64,000 bases of DNA from the NCBI GenBank assembly GCA_945910005.1, contig OX246749.1, forward strand, positions 31,076,996 to 31,140,995. The letters run 5' to 3'. The notes below the pieces were generated by a model that did no database searches, was not told the origin of the DNA, and saw only the letters and a program-made list of their open reading frames with translations. Positions 33,263 to 45,272 of this stretch are shown piece by piece. Both the position numbers and the translations under genes were made by a program. Each line of letters opens with the position of its first letter. Position 1 is the stretch's first letter. Origin of the DNA: Isoperla grammatica. Its lineage: Eukaryota; Arthropoda; Insecta; Plecoptera; Perlodidae.

Positions 33263-34134
33263 AAATACACACAGTAGATTGTAACATGAGGGTTAATTGT
33301 GTCCAACCAAAACGAGCTCCGTCCGATACCTGTGCTCCTTAATAGGTAGCCTTACCCAGTGGTGTATTCATAAACTATTAAGGGTGGTATGCACAGACAA
33401 CTGTCAAGTTAAGTACAGGATTTGTTGCTATATGAAATTGTTTTATTAAATTCTATTTTCCATAAGAAGAACAAACTCCATAGCAACCATAAACAAATCA
33501 CATACTTTACTCGATTCTGCATTCCGCCCCAAGTGCCTAGGCGGCGCGTAAGCCCGCCTAGGCTCGAATACACCACTTGCCTTACCGGCGCTTTCGTCTC
33601 TACATGCGACAGGTAATTATAAGAGGCATTTAGTTGGATCTAATCAAATGTTATGTACAAGATAGAAAGTAGGCTATGTAGTGAACATCAAAAATATATC
33701 CAGTGAGTATAGTAGACTATATAATGTCCAATTTAGACGGTCCAATGTTCCGTTTAGGTTCCCTTGAACTTAAGGGCAAAAGGCATCAAAACGTAGGTAT
33801 AGATAATAAAATACAATAATGCTCCACTTTCTTTGATCGACCTTGAATTCAAGAACACTTGAATGGTACATTGATAAACCGTTTGTTTTCATAAGGGTAT
33901 AGAGTTTTCCCTTAAAATGTTTCGTTAATCAGTAAAGAATCATTGCAGTGCTGTGCTCTACTAAGTGTCTCCACTCGTACTTAGTATTTCTGTGAAACTT
34001 CAAGTCTCCATTTAGGCCTATAGCCGGTTATCGAAGATACGAAGAAACACGTCAACTGTCACGCATTTTAAACGCCACGTTTGATTCAATTATGATTTTA
34101 TGAAAAAAAAAACGTGATTACTAAAGTGAATTCT
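33263..34134. other. Intergenic non-coding sequence
   Basis: No gene or array. Lies between the poly(A) signal and the next first exon. Confidence 0.4.
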
Positions 34135-34207
34135 TATCTAAGTGGTCTAGTGGTCAAGGCGGCGACAACCACCTGGGTCTAGTTCCCACCGCCATGGTTG
34201 AATAATT
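34135..34207 (+). mobile_element. tRNA-like SINE head or tRNA pseudogene
   Basis: TGGTCTAGTGG (34143-34153) fits a pol III A box and GGTCTAGTTCC (34176-34186) a slightly diverged B box. Spacing is close to that of a tRNA, but the T-loop C-G is changed and acceptor stem pairing is weak. Too degenerate to be a working tRNA. Confidence 0.5.
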
Positions 34208-34460
34208 TAGTTAATTATTTCCGATACAATAAGTACATTTTAACAATTCTTTTCAATCTACTAGTTTTGTGTATTAACAAATCCGGCACATTGTAAAGTG
34301 ACTCGAGTGTATATCTGTTTCCAATAGAATCTCGATCTAGAATATTGTATTGACGAATCTATGAGTGTGACCCCAGGATGTGATTGAATACACGCAGCTC
34401 TAGGCTCCTCGGTTCAGACTCAGGCACGCGACTAGGCTCACTACGCGACTTAGCTACAAC

Positions 34461-34508
34461 ATGGCCGGGTGTGCGATGCGTGATGTGTTGGCCGTAGCCG
34501 TATTGCTG
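34461..34508 (+). CDS. Candidate first coding exon (signal peptide start)
   Basis: ATG in good context (CAACATGGCC) opens 16 codons, MAGCAMRDVLAVAVLL, and is followed directly by a perfect donor GTAAGT at 34509. The peptide has a charged start and a hydrophobic run, as in the first part of a signal peptide, and the intron would be phase 0. The exon at 32053 starts in phase 0 with VLVAGLSCSPLSF, which would complete exactly such a signal peptide. It lies upstream, however, so the two cannot belong to one transcript and would have to be from tandem paralogues. The following exon is not identifiable in the window; the next 14 kb are mainly satellites. Could be chance: only 48 bases. Confidence 0.4.
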
Positions 34509-34672
34509 GTAAGTGTTTGCACGGCCACCTTCGTAGACCGTCTACAACGACGTTAATAAGGCTGTGTGTTCGCCTACCTAACCCGCGAAAACCCCGATTT
34601 ATCTCCTTTAAATTAAAGAGCGTTCGGAAGTATGTTTTGAGGTTTTTAGTCAACTAATTTCTCTGAAACAGA
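34509..34672. other. Non-coding; putative intron start
   Basis: Begins with the GTAAGT donor. Nothing else recognised. Confidence 0.35.
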
Positions 34673-35010
34673 TAATAGGATTATTATAAAAATTAACCTA
34701 CTTGCAGAGGGATGTCATATCTACGCGTGGTCTTAAGTTTATATGGGACAAGCCTGCTCTCAAGTAATGTATACTCGTGTTTGAATTATGCAAATAAATT
34801 ACTTTCAACGACAATGTTCGACGAAATAACAAGAAGAATCCGTTCAAAAATTGATACATTATTTTTGATTATAGGTTGGTCAGAAATATACTAAATACCA
34901 TGCGTAGATATGACATCCCTCTACAAGTAGGTACATATTTATAATAATCCGACTGTTAGTTTAAGAGATTATAGTTGACAGTGTAAACCTCCTACTGCCG
35001 AACGATCTTA
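34673..35010. mobile_element. Palindromic element, copy 1 (left of 93-bp satellite)
   Basis: AGAGGGATGTCATATCTACG and its inverse CGTAGATATGACATCCCTCT bound the core, with outer AATAGGATTATTAT / ATAATAATCC. Similarity to 44022-44345 continues past the palindrome to CTCCTACTGCC, so the mobile or duplicated unit is larger than the TIRs. Confidence 0.75.
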
Positions 35011-35034
35011 ATTTAAAATTATAAAATATTATTG

Positions 35035-38000
35035 AAGTACTCAACGGTTGGGTACTGTAAAGGTGTAAGTATGTCCCGCCAGTTACTCCCGCAGGATTGA
35101 TTTATTTAAAATTATAAACTATTATTGACATACTCAACAGTTGGGTTCTGTAAAGGTGTAGGTTACTCCCGTCAGTTACTCATGCAGGATGAATTTATTT
35201 AAAATTTTAAACTATTATGGATGAAATCAACAGTTGGGTACTGTAAGGGTTGTAAGTTTCTCCCGCCAGTTTCTCCCGCATGATTGATTTATTTAAAATT
35301 ATAAACTATTATTGATATACTCAACAGTTGGGTACTGTGACGGTGAAAGTTACTTCCGCAAGTTACTCCTGCATGATTATAATTTATTTAAAATTATAAA
35401 CTATTATTGACATACCGGTACTCAACAGTTGGGTACTATGAGGGTGAAAGTTACTCCCACAAGCTACTTCCGCATGGTTGATTTATTTAAAATTATCAAT
35501 TATTATTGACATACTCAACAGTTGGGTACTGTGAGGGTGAAAGTTACTCCCGCAGGATTAATTTTTTTTAAATTATAAACTATTATTGACATACTCAACA
35601 GTTGTTTACTGTAAAGGTGTAAGTTACTCCCGCCAGTTACTCATGCAGGATTAATTTATTTAAAATTATAAACTATTTTTGACGAAATCAACAGTTGGGT
35701 ACTGTAAAGGTGTTACTCCAATAGTTACTCCCGCAGATTTGATTTATTTAAAATTATTGACTATTATTGACATACTCAACAGTTGGGTACTGTGACGGTG
35801 AAAGTTACTCCCGCATGTTACTCCCGCATGATTAATTTCATTAAAATTTTTAAACTATTATTGACATACTCAACAGTTGGGTAATATGAGGGTGAAAGTT
35901 ACTCCCACAAGTTACTCCCGCATGATTGATTTATTTAAATTTATCAATTATTATTGACATACTCAACAGTTGGGTACTGTGACGGTGAAAGTTACTCCCG
36001 CAAGTTACTCACGCATCATTGATTTATTTAAAATTATAAACTATTATTACCATACTCAACAGTTGGGTACTGTAAAGGTGTAAGTTACTCCCGCAGGTTA
36101 CTCCCGCATCATCGATTTATTTAAAATTATAAACTATTATTGACATACTCAACAGTTGGGTACTGTGACGGTGAAAGTTACTCCCGCAGGTTACTCCCGC
36201 ATCATCGATTTATTTAAAATTATAAACTATTATTACCATACTCAACAGTTGGGTACTGTAAAGGTGTAAGTTACTCCCGCAGGTTACTCCCGCATCATCG
36301 ATTTATTTAAAATTATAACCTATTATTGACATACTCAACAGTTGGGTACTGTGACGGTGAAAGTTACTCCCGCCAGTAACTCCCGCATGATTAATTTATT
36401 TTTAATTATAAAGTATTATTGACATACTCAACAGTTGGGTACTGTGGCGGTGAAAGTTTCTCCCGCAAGTTACTCCCGCATGATTAATTTATTTTTAATT
36501 ATAAACTATTATTGACATACTCAACAGTTGGGTACTGTGACGGTGAAAGTTACTCCAGCAAGTTACTCCCGCATGATTAATTTATTTTTAATTATAAACT
36601 ATTATTGACATACTCAACAGTTGGGTACTGTGACGGTGAAAGTTACTCCCGCAAGTTACTCCCGCATGATTAATTTATTTTTAATTATAAACTATTATTG
36701 ACATACTCAACAGTTGGGTACTGTGGCGGTGAAAGTTACTCCAGCAAGTTACTCCCGCATGATTAATTTATTTTTAATTATAAACTATTATTGACATACT
36801 CAACAGTTGGGTACTGTGACGGTGAAAGTTACTCCCGCAAGTTACTCCCGCATGATTAATTTATTTTTAATTATAAACTATTATTGACATACTCAACAGT
36901 TGGGTACTGTGACGGTGAAAGTTACTCCCGCAAGTAACTCCCGCATGATTAATGTATTTAAAATTATAAACTATTATTGACATACTCAACAGTTGGGTAC
37001 TGTGACTGTGAAAGTTTCTCCCGCAAGTTACTCCCGCATGATTAATGTATTTAAAATTATAAACTATTATTGACATACTCAACAGTTGGGTACTGTGACG
37101 GTGAAAGTTACTCCCGCAAGTTACTCCCGCATGATTAATTTATTTAAAATTATAACCTATTATTGACATACTCAACAGTTGGGTACTGTGACGGTGAAAG
37201 TTACTCCCGCCAGTAACTCCCGCATGATTAATGTATTTTTAATTATAAACTATTATTGACATACTCAACAGTTGGGTACTGTGACGGTGAAAGTTACTCC
37301 CGCAAGTAACTCCCGCATGATTAATTCATTTAAAATTATAAACTATTATTGACATACTCAACAGTTGGGTCCTGTGACGGTGAAAGTTACTCCCGCAAGT
37401 AACTCCCGCATGATTAATTCATTTAAAATTATAAACTATTATTGACATACTCAACAGTTGGGTACTGTGACGGTGAAAGTTACTCCCGCATCATCGATTT
37501 ATTCTAATTATAAACTATTATTGACATACTCAACAGTTGGGTACTGTGACGGTGAAAGTTACTCCCGCAAGTTACTCCCGCATGATTAATTTATTTTTAA
37601 TTATAAACTATTATTGACATACTCAACAGTTGGGTACTGTGACGGTGAAAGTTACTCCCGCAAGCTACTCCCGCATGATTTATTTATTTTTAATTATAAA
37701 CTATTATTGACATACTCAACAGTTGGGTACTGTGACGGTAAAAGTTACTCCCGCAAGTAACTCCCGCATGATTAATTCATTTAAAATTATAAACTTTTAT
37801 TGACATACTCAACAGTTGGGTACTGTGACGGTAAAAGTTACTCCCGCAAGTAACTCCCGCATGATTAATTCATTTAAAATTATAAACTTTTATTGACATA
37901 CTCAACAGTTGGGTACTGTGACGGTAAAAGTTACTCCCGCAAGTAACTCCCGCATGATTAATTCATTTAAAATTATAAACTATTATTGACATACTCAACA

Positions 38001-41000
38001 GTTGGGTACTGTGACGGTAAAATATACTCCCGCAAGTAACTCCCGCATGATTAATTCATTTAAAATTATAAACTTTTATTGACATACTCAACAGTTGGGT
38101 ACTGTGACTGTGAAAGTTTCTCCCGCAAGTTACTCCCGCATGATTAATGTATTTAAAATTATAACTATTATTGACATACTCAACAGTTGGGTACTGTGAC
38201 GGTGAATGTTACTCCCGAAAGTTACTCCCGCATGATTTATTCATTTAAAATTATAAACTATTATTGACATACTCAACAGTTGGGTACTGTGACGGTGAAT
38301 GTTACTCCCGAAAGTTACTCCCGCATGATTTATTCATTTAAAATTATAAACTATTATTGACATACTCAACAGTCGGGTACTGTGACGGTGAAAGTTACTC
38401 CCGCAAGTTACTCCCGCATAATTAATTTAGTTTAAATTATTAAATTTTATTGACATACTCAACAGTTGGGTACTATGAGGGTGAAAGTTACTCCTGCCAG
38501 TTACCCCCGCATAATGGAATTTTTAAAATTATCAATTATTATTGACATACTGAACAGTTGGGTACTGTGACGGTAAAAGTTACTCCCGCCAGTTACTCCC
38601 GCATAATTAAATTTTTTAAATTATTAACTATTTTTGACATACTTTAACAGTTGGGTTCTGCTACGGTAAAAGTTACTCCCGCGAGTTACTCCTGCATGAT
38701 TGATTTATTTAAAATTACTAACTAATATTGACATACTCAATAGTTGGGTACCGTGACGGTAAATGTTACACCCGCAAGTTACTCCCGCATGATTCTATAA
38801 TTTAAAATTATTAACTAATATTGACATACTCAACAGTTGGGTACTGTGACGGTAAAAGTTACTCCCGCTAGTTACTCCCGCATAATTGATTTTTTTAAAT
38901 TATTTACTAATATTGACATACTCAACAGTTGGGTACTGTGACGGTAAAAGTTACTCTCGCCAGCTACTCCCGCATGATTGAATTTTTATATTATTAACTA
39001 TTATTGACGTACTCAACAGTTGGGTACTGTGACGGTAAAAGTTAACCCGCCAGTTACTCCCGCATGATTCTATAATTTAAAATTATTAACTTTTATTGAC
39101 ATACTCAACAGTTGGGTACTGTGACGGTAAACGTTACTCCCGCTAGTTACTCCCGCATAATTGATTTTTTTAAATTATTAACTAATATTGACATACTCAA
39201 CAGTTGGGTACTGTGACGGTAAAAGTTACTCCGCCAGCTACTCCCGCATGATTGAATTTTTAAAATTATTAACTATTATTGACGTACTCAACAGTTGGGT
39301 ACTGTGACGGTAAAAGGTACTCCTGCCAGTTACTCCCGCATGATGGATTAATTTAAAATTATAAACTAATATTGACATACTCAGTGTTGGGTACTTTGAC
39401 GGTAAAAGTTACTCCCGCCAGTTACTCCCGCATGATTGAATTTTTAAAATTATTAACTATTATTGACGTACTCAACAGTTGGGTACTATGACGGTGAAAG
39501 TTACTCCCGCAAACTACTCCCGCATGATTGATTAATTAAAAATTATCAATTATTAATGACATACTCAACAGTTGGGTATTGTGAGGGTAAAAGTTACTCC
39601 CGCAAGTAACTCCCGCATAATTGATTTATTTAAAATTATTACATATTATTGACATACTCAACAGTTGGGTACTGTGACGGTGAAAGTTACTCCCGCGTGT
39701 TGCTCGCGCATCGTTGATTTATTTAAAATTATTAAATATTATTGACATACTCAACAGTTGGGTACTGTGACGGTGAAAGTTACTCCCGCAAGTTGCTCGC
39801 GCATCGTTGATATTTAAAATTATAACCTATTATTGACATACTCAACAGTTGGGTATTGTGAGGGTGAAAGTTACTCCCGCAAGTTACTCCCGCATGATTA
39901 ATTTATTTAAAATTATTAAATATTATTGACATACTCAACAGTTAAGTATTGTGAGGGTAAAAGTTACTCCCGCAAGTTGCTCGCGCATCGTTGATTTATT
40001 TAAAATTATTAAATATTATTGACATACTCAACAGTTGGGTACTGTGACGGCGAAAGTTACTCCCGCAAGTTACTCCCGCATGATTAATTTATTTAAAATT
40101 ATTAAATATTATTGACATACTCAACAGTTGGGTATTGTGAGGGTAAAAGTTACTCCCGCCAGTTACTCCCGCATGATTGAATTTTTAAAATTATTAACTA
40201 TTATTGAGGTACTCAACATTTGGGTACTGTGAAGGTGAGTTACTCCCGCAGGGTTGATTTATTTAAAATTATCAATTATTATTGACGTACTCAACAATTG
40301 GGTTCTGTGACGGAGTCAGCTACTCCCGCCGTTTACTTCCGCCGGATTAATTTATTTAAAATTATTAACTATTATTGACGAAATCAACAGTTGGGTACTG
40401 TAGGGGTGTAAGTTACTCCCACCAGTTTCTCCCGCATGATTAATTTATTTAAAATTATTAAAGGGATAGTCGGGTGAAAAACTAAAGAACTACCATTTGT
40501 AGATGTCCACCTTTAAATATAAAAAACATGACTAAAAGATACCATACTTTAAAAGCAGGCGGTTAAAAAAATTAAAGAAAACGCGATTATTTGGTTTGGT
40601 GCTACCAAGTAGCACCGAGCAACTTTTCTCATGGTAATTCCCATTTTAAAAAAATGTTGCCTTGAGAAAGTAAAACAACCGCTAAAATAGGGCACTGATC
40701 AAAAATCGACCAGGAGGTTTAATGTGCATCATTTCTCTACCGATAACATGCTTCTTAGTACGAACGTTTACTTCTACAAAATACCATGCAATTAATTTTT
40801 TTGTGACATGATGTGTAGAAAAGTTGCAATCTGTTTTGAGCGTCACTGTCCGCAGTCGCCGAGCGTTTCGCGGAGCGCGGGCTGGTCTCGTATAACACAA
40901 TGAGTGCTCTGTCTATCAGGCAGGCGTTAGCGACCTCAGAACCGATACAGTTACACTACGCTTTAGAAGAAAAATGCAGCAAGAGCTGCCGAAGGGAATC

Positions 41001-41505
41001 TGTAGAATAGCTAATTGTTCACTATTTTTTTTCTTGCATTGAAGCAACCTATATCAATTGTATTTTACACATAACTGAATTTCATGGACTAATGACTAAT
41101 TGGTGATTTTTTAGTTCTTCATCTGACTATCCCTTTAACTATTATTGACGTACTCAACAGTAAGGTACTGTAAAGGTGTAAGTTATTCCCACAAGCTACT
41201 CCCGCAGGATTGATTTCTTCAAAAATTATTAACTATTATTGACATACTCAACAGTTGGGTACTGTGACGGGGAAAGTTACTCCCGCAAGTAACTCCCGCA
41301 TGATTAATTTATTTAAAATTATTAACTATTGTTGACATACTCAACAGTTGGGTTCTGTGACGGTGAAAGTTACTCCCACAAGTTACTCCCGCATCATTGA
41401 TTAATTTTAAATTATAAAATATTATTGACGAACCCAGCAGTGAGGTTCTATGACGGTGAAAGTTACTCCCGTAGGTTACTCCCGCATCATTGATTTTTAA
41501 GGTTG
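35035..41505. repeat. 93-bp satellite array
   Basis: About 60 copies of a 93-bp AT-rich unit, with the hallmark TACTCAACAGTTGGGTACTG and one or two GTTACTCCCGCAA modules. The central part (35.9-38.4 kb) is most homogeneous. Copies at both ends are diverged and length-variable, as expected when unequal exchange homogenises the middle. Interrupted by a TTAA element at 40462-41134. Open frames inside are artefacts. Confidence 0.97.
40462..41134. mobile_element. TTAA-flanked element inside the satellite
   Basis: Ends AGGGATAGTCGGGTGAAAAA... and ...CATCTGACTATCCCT, with an AACTAAAGAACTA / TAGTTCTT inner match. It is flanked by TTAA at 40458-40461 and 41135-41138. Deleting the element and one TTAA gives exactly the expected satellite monomer text (AAAATTATTAACTATTATTG), so the boundaries are secure. 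673 bp; a 72-codon minus frame has no transposase features. Confidence 0.93.
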
Positions 41506-41805
41506 ATAAAACTGTCACAAAATAAACTAAAAATATGTCATCTCTCCTCAACACGTTACAAAAGTTAAGTAAGAACATTCGAAAACGGAAATTTTGAAAA
41601 AACATTTTCATTGGAAAGACAACTTTGAGTACCTATACTCAATTCTCTAGGCGAGGTCGTATTTGTTTTACTTTGTGAGTAACAGTTTAAAACACTTTTT
41701 AACGCAATTTTAACGGAGAGAACGTGATGGTTCCGCAGGCTAAGATGACGTACAGAGTTATCACATTCTATTAATATCTTGACGGCGCTAGACAATAATA
41801 TTGAG

Positions 41806-42127
41806 CAATGGGGCTTTGCACTGCCACATTCTCCCACTCGCAGCGCCAGCGTAGTGCCAGCCCTCAGACAAGGTCTACTTGATCTCCGCATAACTTAGCC
41901 ATGAAAAATGGGCTGATTTACCCATCCAGGAGGCTCTGGACTTGAGCTCGAACTATCGTGGCGCTTCTTCTATTCCAATGTCTTTGGCAAAATGCTGCCA
42001 TCACAGCCTGCTGGATGGGTCAAGTAGACCTTGTCCGCGCTGATTTACCCATCCAGCAGGTCATGGATTTGGGCTTAGACGGTGGTGGCGCATTCTACGT
42101 CAAGCTTTGCGTGCAAAGCCCCATTGA
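41806..42127. mobile_element. TIR element with CAATGGGGCTTTGCAC ends
   Basis: CAATGGGGCTTTGCAC and GTGCAAAGCCCCATTG are inverted ends. Inside, ACAAGGTCTACTTGA / TCAAGTAGACCTTGT is a second inverted pair, and ATTTACCCATCCAG(G/C)AGG is a direct repeat. Non-coding. Confidence 0.75.
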
Positions 42128-42479
42128 TTAAGGGTAAAAATAAACGCTGGATTAATGAAGTTCTTACCGTTTGTATTTTGTAAAAACATCTAAAGAATTT
42201 TTAACAGTGATTATATTATAACAATATTGAAGATTTGTGACTTGTTTCTTGTGACCAATAGAGTTGACCAACCTTCACACAACTAAACCACTACATGGCG
42301 TTTTACAACACCGATTTCTAATATTACAGACGTAATGTATTTTAGTGTGTAATATTAAAAACAAGCTTAATTCTTAGACACTACCAATGCAAGTCGCAAA
42401 GTCATTCAAAAATTTCTGAGTTTATTTGGTTTAGGGCAGCTACAATCAGTTTGATCATTTTGCGCCACCGAGACGATGT
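42128..42479. other. AT-rich non-coding sequence
   Basis: Nothing recognised. Confidence 0.4.
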
Positions 42480-42645
42480 TCTGCAAGTTAAATAATGAAA
42501 TATCGATCTTTGATTGGTTATCGCTCACTCGTCGATGGTGTTCGAAGCCTATACAGGCTTGGTTTAGTCACTTTAAATTAAAGTCCCCCACTGCAAATCA
42601 GTTTAGTTACCGAGTGGGTAGACTCTAAATGTGAATTTATTTATT
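42480..42645. repeat. Dispersed repeat, copy 3 (inverted, partial)
   Basis: Reverse complement of about 165 bp of the repeat at 9070-9349, from ATATCGATCTTTGATTGG to AATTTATTTATT. In this orientation the AT-rich tail is at the 3' end. Confidence 0.8.
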
Positions 42646-42653
42646 TTTGTATT

Positions 42654-42850
42654 TAAAGGATGGTCCACACAGATTTTTTAAGCATAAGATTTAAGGTTTA
42701 ACGCGTAGTCGTAAAGTTGGATCATAGGAAACACGTACTGGCGTTCACACAAAGTTTTAGTTTTAAGACGTTGTTTTCATTGTTGTTTTTAAAACAACGT
42801 CTTAAAACCTTACGCATTATGTCTTAAAAATCTGTGTGGACCAGCCTTTA
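42654..42850. mobile_element. GTCCACACAG MITE, copy 1
   Basis: Ends AAAGGATGGTCCACACAGAT / TCTGTGTGGACCAGCCTTTA. Internal TTTTAAGACGTTGTTTT palindromes. About 197 bp. Confidence 0.88.
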
Positions 42851-42868
42851 CTGATTTTTAGTTATACT

Positions 42869-43063
42869 TAAGGCTTGTCCACACAGATTTTTTAAGCATA
42901 AGATTTAAGGTTTTAAGACGTTGTTTTAAGAACAACAATGAAAACAATGTCTTAAAACTAAAACTTTGTGTGAACGCCAGTACGTGTTTCCTATGATCCA
43001 ACTTTACGACTAAGCGTTAAACCTTAAATCGAATGTCTTAAAAATCTGTGTGTACCAGCCTTA
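42869..43063. mobile_element. GTCCACACAG MITE, copy 2 (inverted)
   Basis: Same family as its neighbour 18 bp away but in opposite orientation: GGCGTTCACACAAAGTTT in copy 1 corresponds to AAACTTTGTGTGAACGCC here. Copy lengths are almost equal. Confidence 0.88.
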
Positions 43064-44021
43064 AACAATGATTGAATTTTATATTACTTCAATTTTGTTT
43101 GCTATCATAAAACGCCAACACACACAAGGCCATACATCTTGAACAAAAGTGCATCGCGTGCTTCAAAATGGCGCCCGAGGGTTCGTATATAGACATTCAT
43201 CGCTCTTTGACCGGACGAGATAAGAACGATGCAGATGATAACGATTGATTATATTGATCATCGAATTTATTCACTATTAGCGCAAGGTCGGTAAACGATG
43301 CCAGTATTCAATAGACTGTATTAGTGATGACGTCAGATTAAATGGCGGACGAGCTATCTGACACCAAACAATTTTCCTGAAACGTTGTTATTATTATTTA
43401 AAGTAGTAATTGTATCATTACAATACTTGACTTATCAGTTTAATCAACTAAAACGAAATATCCGAACGGATAACCCTCGCTATACAATGTTTGCAAAAAC
43501 AAAACTCAACTCTCAACTGTCATGATTGTTTGGCGAGTCACAAATACGGTTCGTCATTGGTTGACACGGGAATCGTGACGTCACACTAATATACTCTATA
43601 TCGGATGTAGCGATAATGCCAACAAGCTCTTTGCCATCTGATAGGAAACTCTTTGCCATCTGATAGGAAGCTCTTTGACTAAACGATCAGATAGATTGAT
43701 ATACAGCACAGGAAATGCGCTGTCCAAGGTTTTAAGCGATAAATCTATAAACAAACGAGGAGATGCAATTTCTAGCTATTGAATCCCGAAACAATTGTGG
43801 GTTATCTTCTGACTGATCAAGGTCCTGGGAAGGAAAACTGTTTTACAAATCGAGGCCGCTATATTCATGTGAGACAAGTGAGAGTATATATTGCCAATTA
43901 ATTATAGCTATAGACGATTCTATTAATCTAAAGTGACAGATACAAAGTGCGGTCATAGACACGTTGAATAATGATTCGTGAAATGACTCTAAAATTCAAG
44001 TAGTTTTGATTTCTCACAAAT
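43064..44021. other. Non-coding sequence
   Basis: A 28-bp direct duplication CTCTTTGCCATCTGATAGGA near 43628-43680. No gene supported. Confidence 0.4.
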
Positions 44022-44345
44022 AATAGGATTATTATGAAAATGTACCAACTTGTAGAGGGATGTCATATCTACGCATGGTATTAAGTGCATTTGTGACAAG
44101 CCTGCTCAAAAATAATATATTCATGTTTGAATTATGAAAATAAACGACTTTCGTCGAAAATGTTCGTTGAAAAAATACGGAGAATCTGTTGAAAAATGGG
44201 TACACTATTTTTGAATAGGTTGGTGACAAATGTACTTAATACCATGCATAGATATGATGACATCCCTCTACAAGTAGGTAAATATTTATAATAATCCTAC
44301 TGTTAGTTTAAAAGTAATTAGTTGACGGCCAATACATCTGTAAAA
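44022..44345. mobile_element. Palindromic element, copy 2 (right of 93-bp satellite)
   Basis: Collinear and same orientation as 34673-35010 including the extension to CTCCTACTGCC. Inverted core AGAGGGATGTCATATCTACG. Confidence 0.75.
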
Positions 44346-44396
44346 CTCCTACTGCCTTGCACTGATATGAACTTTTGAGTACGGATCTGCTATCTA

Positions 44397-45272
44397 GGGG
44401 ACGCTGAATAACACCGAATGGAACAACGCCGAATCGATCGTGTGTACTGCACTTTCAAGTATAATCCTAACCCAAAAAAGTAGACCTTGTAACCTGGAAC
44501 AACGCCGAATCCTTTTCGGCGTTAATCCACCGAAACAGCGCCGAATCTTTTTCGGCGTTAATCCACCGGAACAACGCCGAATATTTTTCGGTGTAAATCC
44601 ACCGGAACAACGCCGAATCTTTTTCGACGTTAATCAACCGGAACAACGCCGAATATTTTTCGGCGTTTTTCCACTGGAACAACGCCGAAAAAATTTCTAC
44701 GTTAATCCACCGGAACAACGTCGAATCTTTTTCGGCGTAAATCCAGTAAATCCACTGGAACAACGCCGAATCTTTTTCGGCGTAAATCCACTGAAAAAAC
44801 GCCGAATCATTTTCTGTGTTACATGGGTTAAACGGTGCAGTGAGTTGAATGTATTGACGAACCCAAAAATATTTTTTTTGAAAAGAATTTTAACCAACAC
44901 TGTGAGATTCGGCGTTGTTCCGGTGGATTAACGCCGAAAAAGATTCGGCGTTGTTCTGGTTGATTAACGTCGAAAAAGATTCGGCGTTGTTCCGGTTGAT
45001 TAACGTCGAAAAAGATTCGGCGTTGTTCCGGTTGATTAACGTCGAAAAAGATTCGGCGTTGTTCCGGTGGATTTAAGCCGAAAAAGATTCGGCGTTGTTC
45101 CGGTGGATTTAAGCAGAAAAATATTCGGCGTTGTTCCGGTGGATTAACGCAGAATAAGATTCGGCGTTGTTCCAGTTTACAAGGTCTACTTTTTGGGGTT
45201 AGGATTATACTTGAAAGTGCAGTACACACGATCGATTCGGCGTTGTTCCATTCGGCGCTATTCAGGCTCCCC
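44397..45272. mobile_element. Foldback element with 36-bp repeats in both arms
   Basis: Two ~390-bp arms are reverse complements. The left arm has ~9 copies of a 36-bp unit (GTTAATCCACCGGAACAACG plus CCGAATCTTTTTCGGC), the right arm a similar inverted series. Outer parts share CGATCGTGTGTACTGCACTT and its inverse, and the tips read GGGGACGCTGAATA / TTCAGGCTCCCC. The 60-100-bp centre is unique. This is the layout of foldback-type transposons. Open frames repeating PPEQRRIFFGVN arise because 36 is a multiple of three. Confidence 0.85.
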
